Source: Murimonas intestini
Lineage (GTDB): Bacteria; Bacillota; Clostridia; Lachnospirales; Lachnospiraceae
Reading direction: 5' to 3'
NCBI RefSeq assembly: GCF_024622195.1
Contig: NZ_JANKBI010000008.1
Location: 62,001 to 126,000 of the forward strand
Length of the DNA: 64,000 nucleotides
The stretch's first letter is position 1; each line of letters starts with the position of its first letter. The translations under genes were made by a program, and so were the position numbers. The notes beneath the pieces were generated by a model that saw only the letters and a list, made by a program, of their open reading frames with translations, was not told the origin of the DNA and did not search any database. Below are positions 16,990 through 24,928 of the stretch, piece by piece.

Positions 16990-17044
16990 ACTGCCAAGAA
17001 CAAAATCCTCAGCTCTATGTCTGAGAATTTTGTTCTTATCAGTG
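16990..17044 (-). terminator. Boundary hairpin C, between the recombinase remnant and DUF1016
   Basis: Stem 16996-17012 with 17021-17037 (17 pairs, loop CTCTATGT). The single imperfect pair is C-A on the plus strand and G-U on the minus strand. Flanks CTGCCAAGAA and TTCTTATCAG match hairpins A and B. Confidence 0.65.
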
Positions 17045-17092
17045 TATGTACTCGGCAAGAGCGCTCTCTTTTTCCGGCTCCTGCCGCTCTAT

Positions 17093-17850
17093 TTAGTCCT
17101 CAAAGTCAATCCGCTGTGTCATAACGATGCCAGACTTAAACTGTATTTCTATCTTGCTCTCATTGATCACCCTAACCGTCTGCAGCAGCCTGCGGACAAG
17201 GTCATCGTCAAATTCCCGCTTCAGGTAGCTGGCTTTTTTCATATAGCTCTCCATATCCTGCATCCGCTGGTCGTAGGATTCGGCAAGCTGGCGTTCTCTG
17301 ATTAACTTGGCCTTTTTCTTTTTCAGCTCCTTGATTTCATTGGCGATGACGCGATATTCCTTGTCAAACATCTCATCCGCGCATTCTGCCTTGGCGCTGT
17401 CCTCAATGAGTGCCATCATCCTCTGCTGGAGCTGCTCGATCTGCTCATCATATTCGGTCGGTTCGCTCTTTGGGGAGTAGCTGCCGATGATCCGGATGAC
17501 GTTCTCCCGGAACGCCTGCACAAATTCGCCCTGATCCTCGACTACGCTGTTGATGGCCGCCATGATTGCTTGGTGCAAGGTGTCCTCTTTGATGGTCGAC
17601 GAGTGTTTGCAACGCTTGGAACCGTATTTCAGGCGGTTGTCGCAGCGCCACACTGCCCATTTCTGTCCGTATTTTGACCATACCTGTCTGCGATAAGGCT
17701 GGCCGCATTCGGCGCAGATTAAGATATCCGACAGCACATACTTGGAGCTGTATTTTCCCTTGACCGGTTCGGCCTTTTTCTTGGCGGCTGGGCGGTAGAT
17801 GGCGGAGCGCCGTGCTTTTTCTTCCTGCTTCTTCCTGACTTCTCGGCCAT
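17093..17850 (-). pseudogene. C-terminal remnant of a large serine recombinase
   Basis: About 250 residues. A zinc ribbon (ICAECGQPYRR, then WRCDN and KRCKHSS) is followed by a long coiled coil (YDEQIEQLQQRMMALIED and EIKELKKKKAKLIRE) and a small terminal strand pair. This is the DNA-binding and coiled-coil end of large serine recombinases (Tn4451 TnpX or phage integrase type). The catalytic N-terminal domain and the recombinase domain are missing: at about 17850 the sequence switches to IS66 orf2 in a different frame. The remnant cannot be active by itself. Recombinases of this class serve elements that insert at rumA. Confidence 0.8.
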
Positions 17851-18086
17851 CGGAGGCGCCCGGCTTCAATCCGCTTATAAAGCAGGCAGAAGCCATCGCC
17901 CTCCCATACCAGGCCTTTGAACCGGTCAGTGCGGCATCCGCAGAAAAGAAACAGAACATCCTTTTGAAACGGATCCAGATGGAACTGTTCCTTTACTAAC
18001 GTCGCCAAACCATCAATCCCTTTGCGAAGATCACATTTTCCACAGTAGATATAGATGGCCTGAAAACCGTTGAGTTCAGAGAGCAC
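17850..18086 (-). pseudogene. tnpB: IS66 family orf2 (TnpB), truncated
   Basis: Starts with GTG at 18086, overlapping the tnpA stop by 11 bases as in intact IS66 elements. The first 75 or so residues (IYCGKCDLRKGIDGLATLV and VLFLFCGCRTDRFKGLVWEG) are good IS66 TnpB; the open frame continues to 17448, but from about WPRS on it is out-of-frame recombinase sequence. The transposase gene tnpC is absent, so the IS is dead. Confidence 0.8.
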
Positions 18087-18429
18087 GGAACATCACCTCT
18101 TTCAAAAAAGAGAGGATGCGCTCCGGCGCATCGCTGCTTACTTCCATGACAGTATCACCACGGCGAATGCGGATTGCCACATTTGAAGTCTGTATAGCAG
18201 AAGAAACTGAAATCTGCGCAAATGTGCCGGAAGGAGCATGATCCTTTGCGGGATCCGGTGTTTCACAAGCATTCCATGCCATTTTTCTCAACCGGTTTAG
18301 CCGATAATAATAGACCGACTCCCGGATTCCGTTGGCGGCACACCATTCTTTGATGGTCAGACCGCTATCATTGCGTTGTTTGATCATTGCGGTCCAACCG
18401 GCCGCACGAACCTGCATTACTTCATTCAT
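18076..18429 (-). CDS. tnpA: IS66 family orf1 (TnpA) accessory protein
   Basis: 117 residues with the Xre-like helix-turn-helix of IS66 TnpA near the N-terminus (GLTIKEWCAANGIRESVYYY) and the conserved beta-rich tail (VAIRIRRGDTVMEVSSDAPE). The gene appears intact, but the element lacks tnpC and most of tnpB. No terminal inverted repeat was identified. The gene points away from rumA. Confidence 0.85.
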   Translation of the reverse strand: MNEVMQVRAAGWTAMIKQRNDSGLTIKEWCAANGIRESVYYYRLNRLRKMAWNACETPDPAKDHAPSGTFAQISVSSAIQTSNVAIRIRRGDTVMEVSSDAPERILSFLKEVMFRAL

Positions 18430-18577
18430 ACTTGAAATCTCCTTTGAAACTTAGAAAACTCCAATCAAAGTTTCTGGAGTTCTTTAAGTAGATTTGATGA
18501 GATCATCATCGCATAAAATCAGTCATAAGTCAGCCCACGAATTATGGAGCATTTACTGTCATCTGTGGAAAGGGCAA

Positions 18578-18617
18578 AAAATCGGGGCAAAAAACGCTCG
18601 TTTTTTGCCCCGATTTT
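18578..18617. terminator. Strong bidirectional terminator between rumA and the IS66 remnant
   Basis: A perfect 19-base stem, 18578-18596 with 18599-18617, built around CGGGGC/GCCCCG with A and T runs inside the arms. It would end rumA (minus strand) and anything arriving from the other side. Confidence 0.85.
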
Positions 18618-18664
18618 CGCTCTATTTTCGCTTCAAAGCCACAACATCTTGTGGTTAAACCTCT

Positions 18665-20074
18665 CTATTTTCGCTCATCACCACAATACGTCATCTGTAT
18701 CACCACCTCAACGTGCCCTGTAAACGGAAACAAATCCACCGGCCACGCCCCCCGTGCCCCATACCCATGCCGCGTGAGATACTCCAAATCTCTGGCCTGT
18801 GTCTCCGGATTGCAGGAAATATAGATGATCTTCTCAGGCCCCATCCTGACCAGGGATGAGAGGAATTTCTCATCGCTTCCGCTGCGGGGTGGATCCATAA
18901 AGACTACATCTGCCTTCTCTCCCTGTGCCGCCATATCTTCCATGAATTCTCCGGCGTCGGCACAGTAGAAACGGATGTTTTTCGTATTATTCTGCTTTGC
19001 ATTTACGATGGCATCGCGGATGGCATCCTTGTTTAACTCAACACCTGTCACGCTGCCTGCCTGTTTACTGGCTATCAGGCCGATTGTACCGATCCCGCAG
19101 TAGGCGTCAAGGACCGTCTCTTTGCCTGTCAGTCCGGCCAGCTCTATGGCTTTTCCATAGAGGACCTCTGTCTGCACGGGATTGATCTGGTAGAAGGACT
19201 TTGATGAGATCCTGAACCTGCAACCGCAGAGCACATCTTCTATATATCCTTTGCCGAAAAGGATCTTTTCCTGATCTCCCAAAACCATGCTTGTGCCCCG
19301 GCCGTTCACGTTCTGGATGATCGTGGTGATTTCCGGATATAGGCGCCTCAGGGCATTGACAAAATTATTTTTGGACGGAAAAACAGGAGATGCAGTCACC
19401 AGCACCACCATGATCTCTTTTGTGGCAAAACCTCGTTTTACCAGCACATGGCGCAGGAGTCCGTATCCCGTGTCTTCATCATATGTCTTTATTTTAAATG
19501 ACCGGAGAAGCTCCCGGATAGAGACTATTATCTCATCCGCTTTACGATTCTCGATCATACATTCATCTACCGGCACAACATAATGTGTGCCCTTCTGGTA
19601 AACGCCGGATATGGCGTTCCCTTTTCTGTCGTGGTCGAAGACCGCGTGGACCTTGTTTCTGTAATGATAAGGCTCCTCCATACCCACAATGGGATATACC
19701 GTACAGTATTTCTGGAGAAGCTTTCTCACTTGTTTCTCTTTTAGCTTCAGTTGTTCCTGGTATGGAACACCCTGATATTCACAGCCTCCACATTTCTTAT
19801 AAACCGGGCAGACATCCGTCAGAGCTCCCGCAGTTCTTCTGCTTCTGTTGACAGCCCCGTATGGAATCTTCGTCCCACTCTGGATTCCACTCTTCTGCTG
19901 TCTTTCTCTGCCTGACCTGGCATCGCTTCCCACTTGCAAAGCCTTTCCTTCCGGTTTTACTCTTCTTCCTCTTGAATCGGCAGATTTTCTTGCTCTGCCT
20001 TTTTCTTCCTCATATTGTTTTTTCTCAGGTCTTGCTTTTTCAGTTCTCTTATAATCTGTTCTTTTCTTTTCCAT
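18665..20074 (-). CDS. rumA: 23S rRNA (uracil-5-)-methyltransferase, RlmD/RumA type
   Basis: 469 residues. Methylates the C5 of a uracil in 23S rRNA with S-adenosylmethionine. An 80-residue, very basic, low-complexity leader precedes the 4Fe-4S cluster motif (Cys89, Cys95, Cys98 in CPVYKKCGGCEYQ). The methyltransferase domain shows VLDAYCGIGTIGL, VVFMDPPRSG and the catalytic ISCNPETQARDL (Cys near 418). The TRAM domain seen in many homologues is not evident. The 3' end (HVEVV) is a known target for integrating elements, and the mobile remnants begin directly downstream. The rare Arg/Lys-rich leader may help RNA binding. Confidence 0.9.
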   Translation of the reverse strand: MEKKRTDYKRTEKARPEKKQYEEEKGRARKSADSRGRRVKPEGKALQVGSDARSGRERQQKSGIQSGTKIPYGAVNRSRRTAGALTDVCPVYKKCGGCEYQGVPYQEQLKLKEKQVRKLLQKYCTVYPIVGMEEPYHYRNKVHAVFDHDRKGNAISGVYQKGTHYVVPVDECMIENRKADEIIVSIRELLRSFKIKTYDEDTGYGLLRHVLVKRGFATKEIMVVLVTASPVFPSKNNFVNALRRLYPEITTIIQNVNGRGTSMVLGDQEKILFGKGYIEDVLCGCRFRISSKSFYQINPVQTEVLYGKAIELAGLTGKETVLDAYCGIGTIGLIASKQAGSVTGVELNKDAIRDAIVNAKQNNTKNIRFYCADAGEFMEDMAAQGEKADVVFMDPPRSGSDEKFLSSLVRMGPEKIIYISCNPETQARDLEYLTRHGYGARGAWPVDLFPFTGHVEVVIQMTYCGDERK

Positions 20075-20176
20075 CAGTATCCATCCTATCCGCTTATTGA
20101 GTGCAAACGGCCGCCGGCCAGTTTTTTTCTACATCCATACTACCATAAAGCGCGGAAGAATACTATATGAAACCTG

Positions 20177-20290
20177 CAGGCACATTAATTACCTGCCCTG
20201 TTATGTTCTGACAGAAACCCCACAGTTTCTGTCCCGGGCGGCGTCCGCCCAATAGGCTCGTATCAAGTCCACGGGTCTTCTCTATTATAA
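20177..20290 (-). promoter_or_regulatory. Structured leader or RNA upstream of rumA
   Basis: Within the 400-base gene-free stretch 20075-20473, three hairpins sit in a row: GACAGAAAC/GTTTCTGTC (20210-20233), GGGCGG/CCGCCC (20236-20250) and GCAGG/CCTGC (20177-20197). A minus-strand TATAAT box lies at about 20288-20293 without a clear -35. No known riboswitch or RNA family was recognised. The rest of the stretch shows nothing certain. Confidence 0.35.
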
Positions 20291-20473
20291 TACCTTAGAT
20301 TCTGACAAATTTCTCCACAAAGAAATTTTTTATTTTTGGTGAGTTTTAACCGTCACAAAATCGTCACGCTGACGTTGTGCACTTTTACCATACTAATTTC
20401 TGTGCTTCTGTTCACATGTTGGTTGTCTGTGTAATGTTTCTTAAAAAAAACTAAAATATCTATAAACTTCCTA

Positions 20474-20502
20474 TTGACTTTTTCATGGTAAAGTACTATA
20501 AT
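20474..20502 (+). promoter_or_regulatory. Promoter of the cstA T-box transcript
   Basis: TTGACT at 20474-20479 and TATAAT at 20497-20502 with a 17-base spacer, an almost ideal vegetative promoter. Transcription would begin near 20509, at the start of the T-box leader. Confidence 0.85.
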
Positions 20503-20508
20503 CCTAAA

Positions 20509-20870
20509 TCAAGTGATAGTTAATATGGTTATATGCTTTGACTGGGAGCCATTGATATACATCCTTTCATCACAGAGAGCCGCAGGCGCTGGGAAGCGGT
20601 ATGAAAAGTACATCAACATCACCCATGAGCATTTGACCCAAAAGCCGCAGTATGTCTTATGCGGCCCAGTAGGCTCAAACGGCTGCTTTCCGTTACAGAA
20701 GCGCCTGTTAACCCCCTTATGCAGATATTTATTATGTTTTACCTGCATTTTCAGTATTACTCCGGGGTGATGGGATTGAGTGGCTGCTTTTTCAGGCAGC
20801 AAATAGAGTGGTAACGCGGACGGTCCGTCTCTGTAATGATTTCTCAGGAATTCATTATGGAGATTTTTTT
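20509..20870 (+). promoter_or_regulatory. T-box leader, probably isoleucine-specific
   Basis: The apical stem I signature AGAGAGCCGCAGGCGCTGGG is at 20574-20593. The segment AACATCACCCATGAGC places the codon ATC (Ile) at 20618-20620 in the usual specifier position. The T-box core AGAGTGGTAACGCGG is at 20805-20819; its TGGT bulge would pair with an ACCA tRNA end, consistent with tRNA-Ile (A73). A competing terminator, TCTCTGTAATGA with TCATTATGGAGA and seven Ts, ends at 20870. Uncharged tRNA should favour read-through into cstA. The T-box call is strong; specificity is by eye. Confidence 0.85.
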
Positions 20871-21029
20871 ATTTCCGCAGTTATTCTCCCGGCTCGCAGC
20901 AGAATATATCCATACCGGCTGTCTTCTGACACATTTCAGGCACACCACAGTGTGCCGCCATTCCGGCCGCAGCTTCAGCTTCATCACGCTTCCGGAATAC
21001 ACTAACATCATGCTTAGGAGGGAATCATT

Positions 21030-22736
21030 ATGAATGGCTTAATAATCATCGTTATAGCGGCTGTCGCACTCATTGCAGCATACCTGATCTATGGCCGCTA
21101 TCTGGCAAACAAGTGGGGGATTGACCCAAAGGCTAAGACCCCGGCTTATGAAATGGAGGATGGAGTAGATTACGTCCCCGCTGACACAAACGTAGTGTTT
21201 GGTCACCAATTTGCATCCATAGCAGGCGCAGGACCTATAAACGGACCTATTCAGGCCGCTATCTTCGGATGGGTGCCCGTTCTTCTGTGGGTTCTTCTTG
21301 GAGGTATCTTCTTTGGCGCTGTCCAGGACTTTGCATCCATGTATGCCTCAGTAAAAAACAAAGGACGTTCCATTGGATATATTATTGAAAGATACATAGG
21401 AAAACTTGGAAAACGACTTTTCCTTTTATTTACCTGGCTCTTTTCCATTCTTGTCGTTGCCGCATTTGCTGATATCGTGGCAGGTACTTTTAATGGATTC
21501 GATGCACAGGGGCAGGTGGAAGCTAACGGCGCTGTTGCCATGACATCTATCCTGTTTATTATCTTTGCTGTTGCACTTGGATTTTTCCTGAAATACTCCA
21601 AATTTAATAAAGCGGTTAATACAATTGTAGCCATTGCGCTGCTTGTACTTTCCATCGTTATAGGTGTAAATGCACCAATCTATTTTTCACGTGACTTCTG
21701 GCTGTTATTTGTATTTGCTTATGTCATCATAGCGTGCGTGACCCCTGTCTGGGCGCTCCTGCAGCCGCGTGATTACTTAAACAGTTACTTATTGCTTGCC
21801 ATGATGCTGGCGGCCTTTGTAGGTATCATCATTTACAATCCTTCTATGAACCTGCCTACATTTACAGCATTCAAGATTGAAAGCGGAAATACGGTATCCT
21901 ACCTGTTCCCGTCATTGTTTGTCACGATCGCCTGCGGGGCTGTGTCAGGCTTCCATTCACTGGTGGCTTCCGGTACTGCCTCAAAACAGATCAAAAACGA
22001 AAAGAGTATGCTTCCTGTATCATTTGGAGCCATGCTGCTGGAAAGCTTCCTGGCGGTCATCGCACTCATATGTGTGGGGTTTGCGGCTACTTCCAGCGGG
22101 CTTCCTGAAGGCACACCGCCCCAGATATTTGCATCTGCTATTTCCACATTCCTGACAAAGGTGGGGATTCCGGAGAATATCTCTTTTACATTGATCACGC
22201 TGTCAGTTTCTGCATTTGCACTCACAAGCCTTGACTCCGTAGCACGTATCGGACGTCTTGCTTTCCAGGAATTCTTTACAGATGATTCTGTTGCGCCAGA
22301 GAAGCAGTCATCCGTAAATAAAATCCTGACAAACAAATATTTTGCAACTATACTGACCCTGATACTGTGCTTCCTGCTGGCTAAGGTAGGCTATTCAAGC
22401 ATCTGGCCTCTGTTTGGCTCAGCTAACCAGCTCTTGTCTGCACTTGCCCTTATTGCATGCGCTGTCTTCCTGAAACGTACTCACAGGAAGGGCTTCATGC
22501 TCTGGGGACCTATGGTGGTCATGCTGGGCGTTACCTTCACAGCCCTTGTATTGAAGATCATTGACCTGGTCGGCACTTTCTCAGCCGGTGTCCAGGCCGG
22601 AAATGTCCTTCAGCTGGTATTTGCAGTGCTGCTGCTCATCCTTGGAGTGATCGTGGCTGCCGAAGGTATACGCAAGCTGCTTTCAAAAGATGATACTTCA
22701 GATGACAATAACGCACCGGAAACTGCTGCTGTATAA
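21030..22736 (+). CDS. cstA: CstA-family carbon starvation/pyruvate or peptide transporter
   Basis: 568 residues, polytopic, with about 16 hydrophobic segments. The N-terminal block (FGHQFASIAGAGPINGP near 57-73) and SGFHSLVASGTASKQ (near 308-322) are diagnostic of the CstA family. E. coli members take up pyruvate (BtsT) or are induced on carbon starvation and linked to peptide use. TAGGAGGG lies 10 bases before the ATG. The gene lies 160 bases beyond a T-box terminator and is the only gene it can control, which ties this carrier to amino acid (probably isoleucine) supply and makes an amino acid or peptide substrate plausible here. Followed by a terminator. Confidence 0.88.
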   Translation: MNGLIIIVIAAVALIAAYLIYGRYLANKWGIDPKAKTPAYEMEDGVDYVPADTNVVFGHQFASIAGAGPINGPIQAAIFGWVPVLLWVLLGGIFFGAVQDFASMYASVKNKGRSIGYIIERYIGKLGKRLFLLFTWLFSILVVAAFADIVAGTFNGFDAQGQVEANGAVAMTSILFIIFAVALGFFLKYSKFNKAVNTIVAIALLVLSIVIGVNAPIYFSRDFWLLFVFAYVIIACVTPVWALLQPRDYLNSYLLLAMMLAAFVGIIIYNPSMNLPTFTAFKIESGNTVSYLFPSLFVTIACGAVSGFHSLVASGTASKQIKNEKSMLPVSFGAMLLESFLAVIALICVGFAATSSGLPEGTPPQIFASAISTFLTKVGIPENISFTLITLSVSAFALTSLDSVARIGRLAFQEFFTDDSVAPEKQSSVNKILTNKYFATILTLILCFLLAKVGYSSIWPLFGSANQLLSALALIACAVFLKRTHRKGFMLWGPMVVMLGVTFTALVLKIIDLVGTFSAGVQAGNVLQLVFAVLLLILGVIVAAEGIRKLLSKDDTSDDNNAPETAAV

Positions 22737-22796
22737 ATGCCCGGATAGATGCATTTGGCGTCACACAACATTTGTTGTCACACAAACTATACTAAT

Positions 22797-22830
22797 AAAG
22801 GTCTGCCCATTATTTTAGGGCAGCCTTTTT
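22797..22830 (+). terminator. Intrinsic terminator after cstA
   Basis: AAAGGTCTGCCC pairs with GGGCAGCCTTTTT (one bulged T); a T run ends the structure 94 bases past the stop codon. Confidence 0.85.
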
Positions 22831-22977
22831 AGTTAATCCAAATAATAACTATTCTGCAGGTAATTGTGAGATCACAGAAAATCGCAAATGAAATAAATAA
22901 GGAAAAAAGCATACACAGTAAAGCCCTGCCAGTCCTCATATGGTATACTCCAATCATAAAACACAGGAGGTGCTGCG

Positions 22978-23916
22978 ATGCATTCATGGGAAGCGATAGA
23001 AAAAACTTTAAACTTTATAGAAGAGAATCTGACCGGAGAAATACAGACTGATACACTGGCAGACTTAGCCTGCCTTTCTCCCTTTTATTATCAGAGGCTG
23101 TTTAAACGGCTGGTGAAAAAGCCTGTGCAGGAATATATCAAACTCCGGCGGCTGGCCAAAGCAGCTGATATTCTGGATAATCCAGAATGCAGGATCATTG
23201 ATGCTGCCATGGAGTGCGGATTTTCAAGCCATGCCGGCTTCACACGCGCTTTCAAGGAGGTCTATCATATCACACCTGAAGATTACAGGAAATCCTCCGT
23301 AATGCTCAATACGTTTAATAAGCCTGAAATCTCTATGGGATATGTGCTGATTGATGAAGGATTCCCCCTGATTACAGGAAACATTATCCTGGAGATTTAC
23401 AGAAGGACTCTTACAGAACCTGAAATTTACCTGGGGTACGAAGGTGCTGTAAATATCTCAGAGCAGATCCCGGCGGGCGAGAGTACAGGAATCGACGTGC
23501 CGGGGCAGCTCTGGCAGCAGTTCCACGATAAAAAAGATGATTTGGCCGGCCTGTTTCAGGATAACACTGAACTGGGCATGTGTTATGGCGCAGACCCAGG
23601 ATCAGGAACCTTCAAGTATTTTGCCGGCGGTTTGGCAATCCCCTCAGACATCAGCACATACACAGCGGATGGATTAACAGTACAGTCACTGGAGGCCGGA
23701 GAATATATTGTATGCAGGGTAGAAGCGGAATCTTTTAAGGAGCTTGTCACCAACGCTCTGGATCAGGCCAGCAGGTACTTATTTTCCACATGGCTTCCAA
23801 AACACGCTCTCACCACCCGGCCCTTCTCTGCAGAAAAATACTTTACAGCTGATAAAGATATAAATTCTCTGGAAATCTGGGCAAGCCCCATTGATACAAT
23901 TGAAAAAAGCAGCTGA
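22978..23916 (+). CDS. AraC-type regulator with GyrI-like effector domain
   Basis: 312 residues. Two helix-turn-helix motifs make up the N-terminal 105 residues (DTLADLACLSPFYYQRLFKR and IIDAAMECGFSSHAGFTRAF), as in the MarA/Rob group. Residues of about 125-305 resemble the GyrI/BmrR ligand-binding fold (LEAGEYIVCRVEAESF), as in Rob. Such proteins sense small hydrophobic compounds and activate efflux or detoxification genes; no such target lies next door. AGGAGGTG precedes the ATG by a few bases. It is a single gene ending in a terminator shared with recR. Confidence 0.88.
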   Translation: MHSWEAIEKTLNFIEENLTGEIQTDTLADLACLSPFYYQRLFKRLVKKPVQEYIKLRRLAKAADILDNPECRIIDAAMECGFSSHAGFTRAFKEVYHITPEDYRKSSVMLNTFNKPEISMGYVLIDEGFPLITGNIILEIYRRTLTEPEIYLGYEGAVNISEQIPAGESTGIDVPGQLWQQFHDKKDDLAGLFQDNTELGMCYGADPGSGTFKYFAGGLAIPSDISTYTADGLTVQSLEAGEYIVCRVEAESFKELVTNALDQASRYLFSTWLPKHALTTRPFSAEKYFTADKDINSLEIWASPIDTIEKSS

Positions 23917-23924
23917 ATTTAATC

Positions 23925-23960
23925 AGGCGGGTAAGCCCCATCCGGAGCATACCCGCCTTC
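23925..23960. terminator. Bidirectional terminator between the AraC regulator and recR
   Basis: AGGCGGGTA (23925-23933) with TACCCGCCT (23950-23958). It separates two convergent genes and lies at the recR stop. Confidence 0.75.
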
Positions 23961-23961
23961 C

Positions 23962-24558
23962 TTATAATTCTACCCTGCCTTCCAGTGCACGCAGCAGAGT
24001 CACTTCATCTATGTATTCCAGATCCCCGCCCACGGGCACTCCGCTGGCTATACGGCTGACCTTGATCCCTGTAGGCTTAATCAGCTTGCTGATATACATG
24101 GCTGTCGTCTCGCCTTCCAGACTGGAATTTGTAGCTATAATTACTTCCTTTATATCTCCCTGAAGCCTTGTCATCAATTCCTTCAAACGTATGTCGTTTG
24201 GACCGATGCCAAGCATAGGTGAGATGGCTCCCTGAAGCACGTGATAGACCCCTTCAAACTTCGCAGTCTTTTCATAGGCAGCCAGATCCCTGCTGTTCTC
24301 CACAACCATAATAGTACTCTGGTCGCGCTTGGGGTTCCGGCATATTGGACAGAGCTCTTCATCTGTCAGCGTACAGCACTGTGAGCAGTACCGCACATTT
24401 TTCTTTGCTTCCAGGATGGCGTCTGAAAGCCTTTTTACATCTTCCAGAGGCTGATTGATAATGTGAAAAGCCAGGCGCTGCGCTGATTTCGCTCCCACGC
24501 CCGGCAATTTTGCCAACTCTTCAATTAACCTGCTGATTTGGCTGCTGTAATAATCCAT
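23962..24558 (-). CDS. recR: Recombination mediator RecR
   Basis: 198 residues, standard length. Order: helix-hairpin-helix (LPGVGAKSAQRLAFH, residues 18-32), zinc finger (Cys58, Cys61, Cys70, Cys73), then a TOPRIM domain (TIMVVENSRDLAAYE, about 82-175) and the C-terminal Walker-like tail (ASGVPVGGDLEYIDEVTL). RecR loads RecA at gaps together with RecF/RecO. The start codon overlaps the ybaB stop (TAATG), so translation is coupled. Part of the conserved dnaX-ybaB-recR operon. Confidence 0.96.
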   Translation of the reverse strand: MDYYSSQISRLIEELAKLPGVGAKSAQRLAFHIINQPLEDVKRLSDAILEAKKNVRYCSQCCTLTDEELCPICRNPKRDQSTIMVVENSRDLAAYEKTAKFEGVYHVLQGAISPMLGIGPNDIRLKELMTRLQGDIKEVIIATNSSLEGETTAMYISKLIKPTGIKVSRIASGVPVGGDLEYIDEVTLLRALEGRVEL

Positions 24559-24914
24559 TAGAACGGAAACCCTCCGCCCAGGCCCCCAAGACCGCCTGTC
24601 AGCTTAGACATGGCTGAAGCCTGCTCCTCTTCCATCTTGCGGAGAGCTTCATTTGTAGCCGCCATGATCAGATCCTCGAGCATCTCTATATCGTCCGGAT
24701 CAACTACTTCTTCTGTAAGCTTCACCTTAGTCACTTCTTTTTTTCCTGAAACAGTCACCTCTACTGCTCCGCCGCCTGCTGTTGCTGTAAATTCCTTTTC
24801 TTCAAGAATCTTCTGGTTCTCTTCCATCTGCTTCTGCATTTTCTGAGCCTGCTTCATCAGGTTGTTCATGTTGCCAGGCATTCCTCCGCCAGGAAATCCT
24901 CCACGTTTTGCCAT
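24558..24914 (-). CDS. ybaB: YbaB/EbfC nucleoid-associated protein
   Basis: 118 residues. Has the YbaB core (MNNLMKQAQKMQKQMEENQK, then FTATAGGGAVEVTVSGKKEV and DLIMAATNEALRK) with a glycine-rich start (MAKRGGFPGGGMPG) and a matching glycine-rich end. Such proteins form dimers that bind DNA without strong sequence preference. It begins 14 bases after dnaX and overlaps recR by one base. Confidence 0.95.
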   Translation of the reverse strand: MAKRGGFPGGGMPGNMNNLMKQAQKMQKQMEENQKILEEKEFTATAGGGAVEVTVSGKKEVTKVKLTEEVVDPDDIEMLEDLIMAATNEALRKMEEEQASAMSKLTGGLGGLGGGFPF

Positions 24915-24928
24915 TTCTATCTTCCTCC

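Noticed and set aside
20509..20802. Open frames on both strands in the cstA leader
   Set aside because: They are produced by the T-box RNA sequence, which explains the conserved blocks fully.
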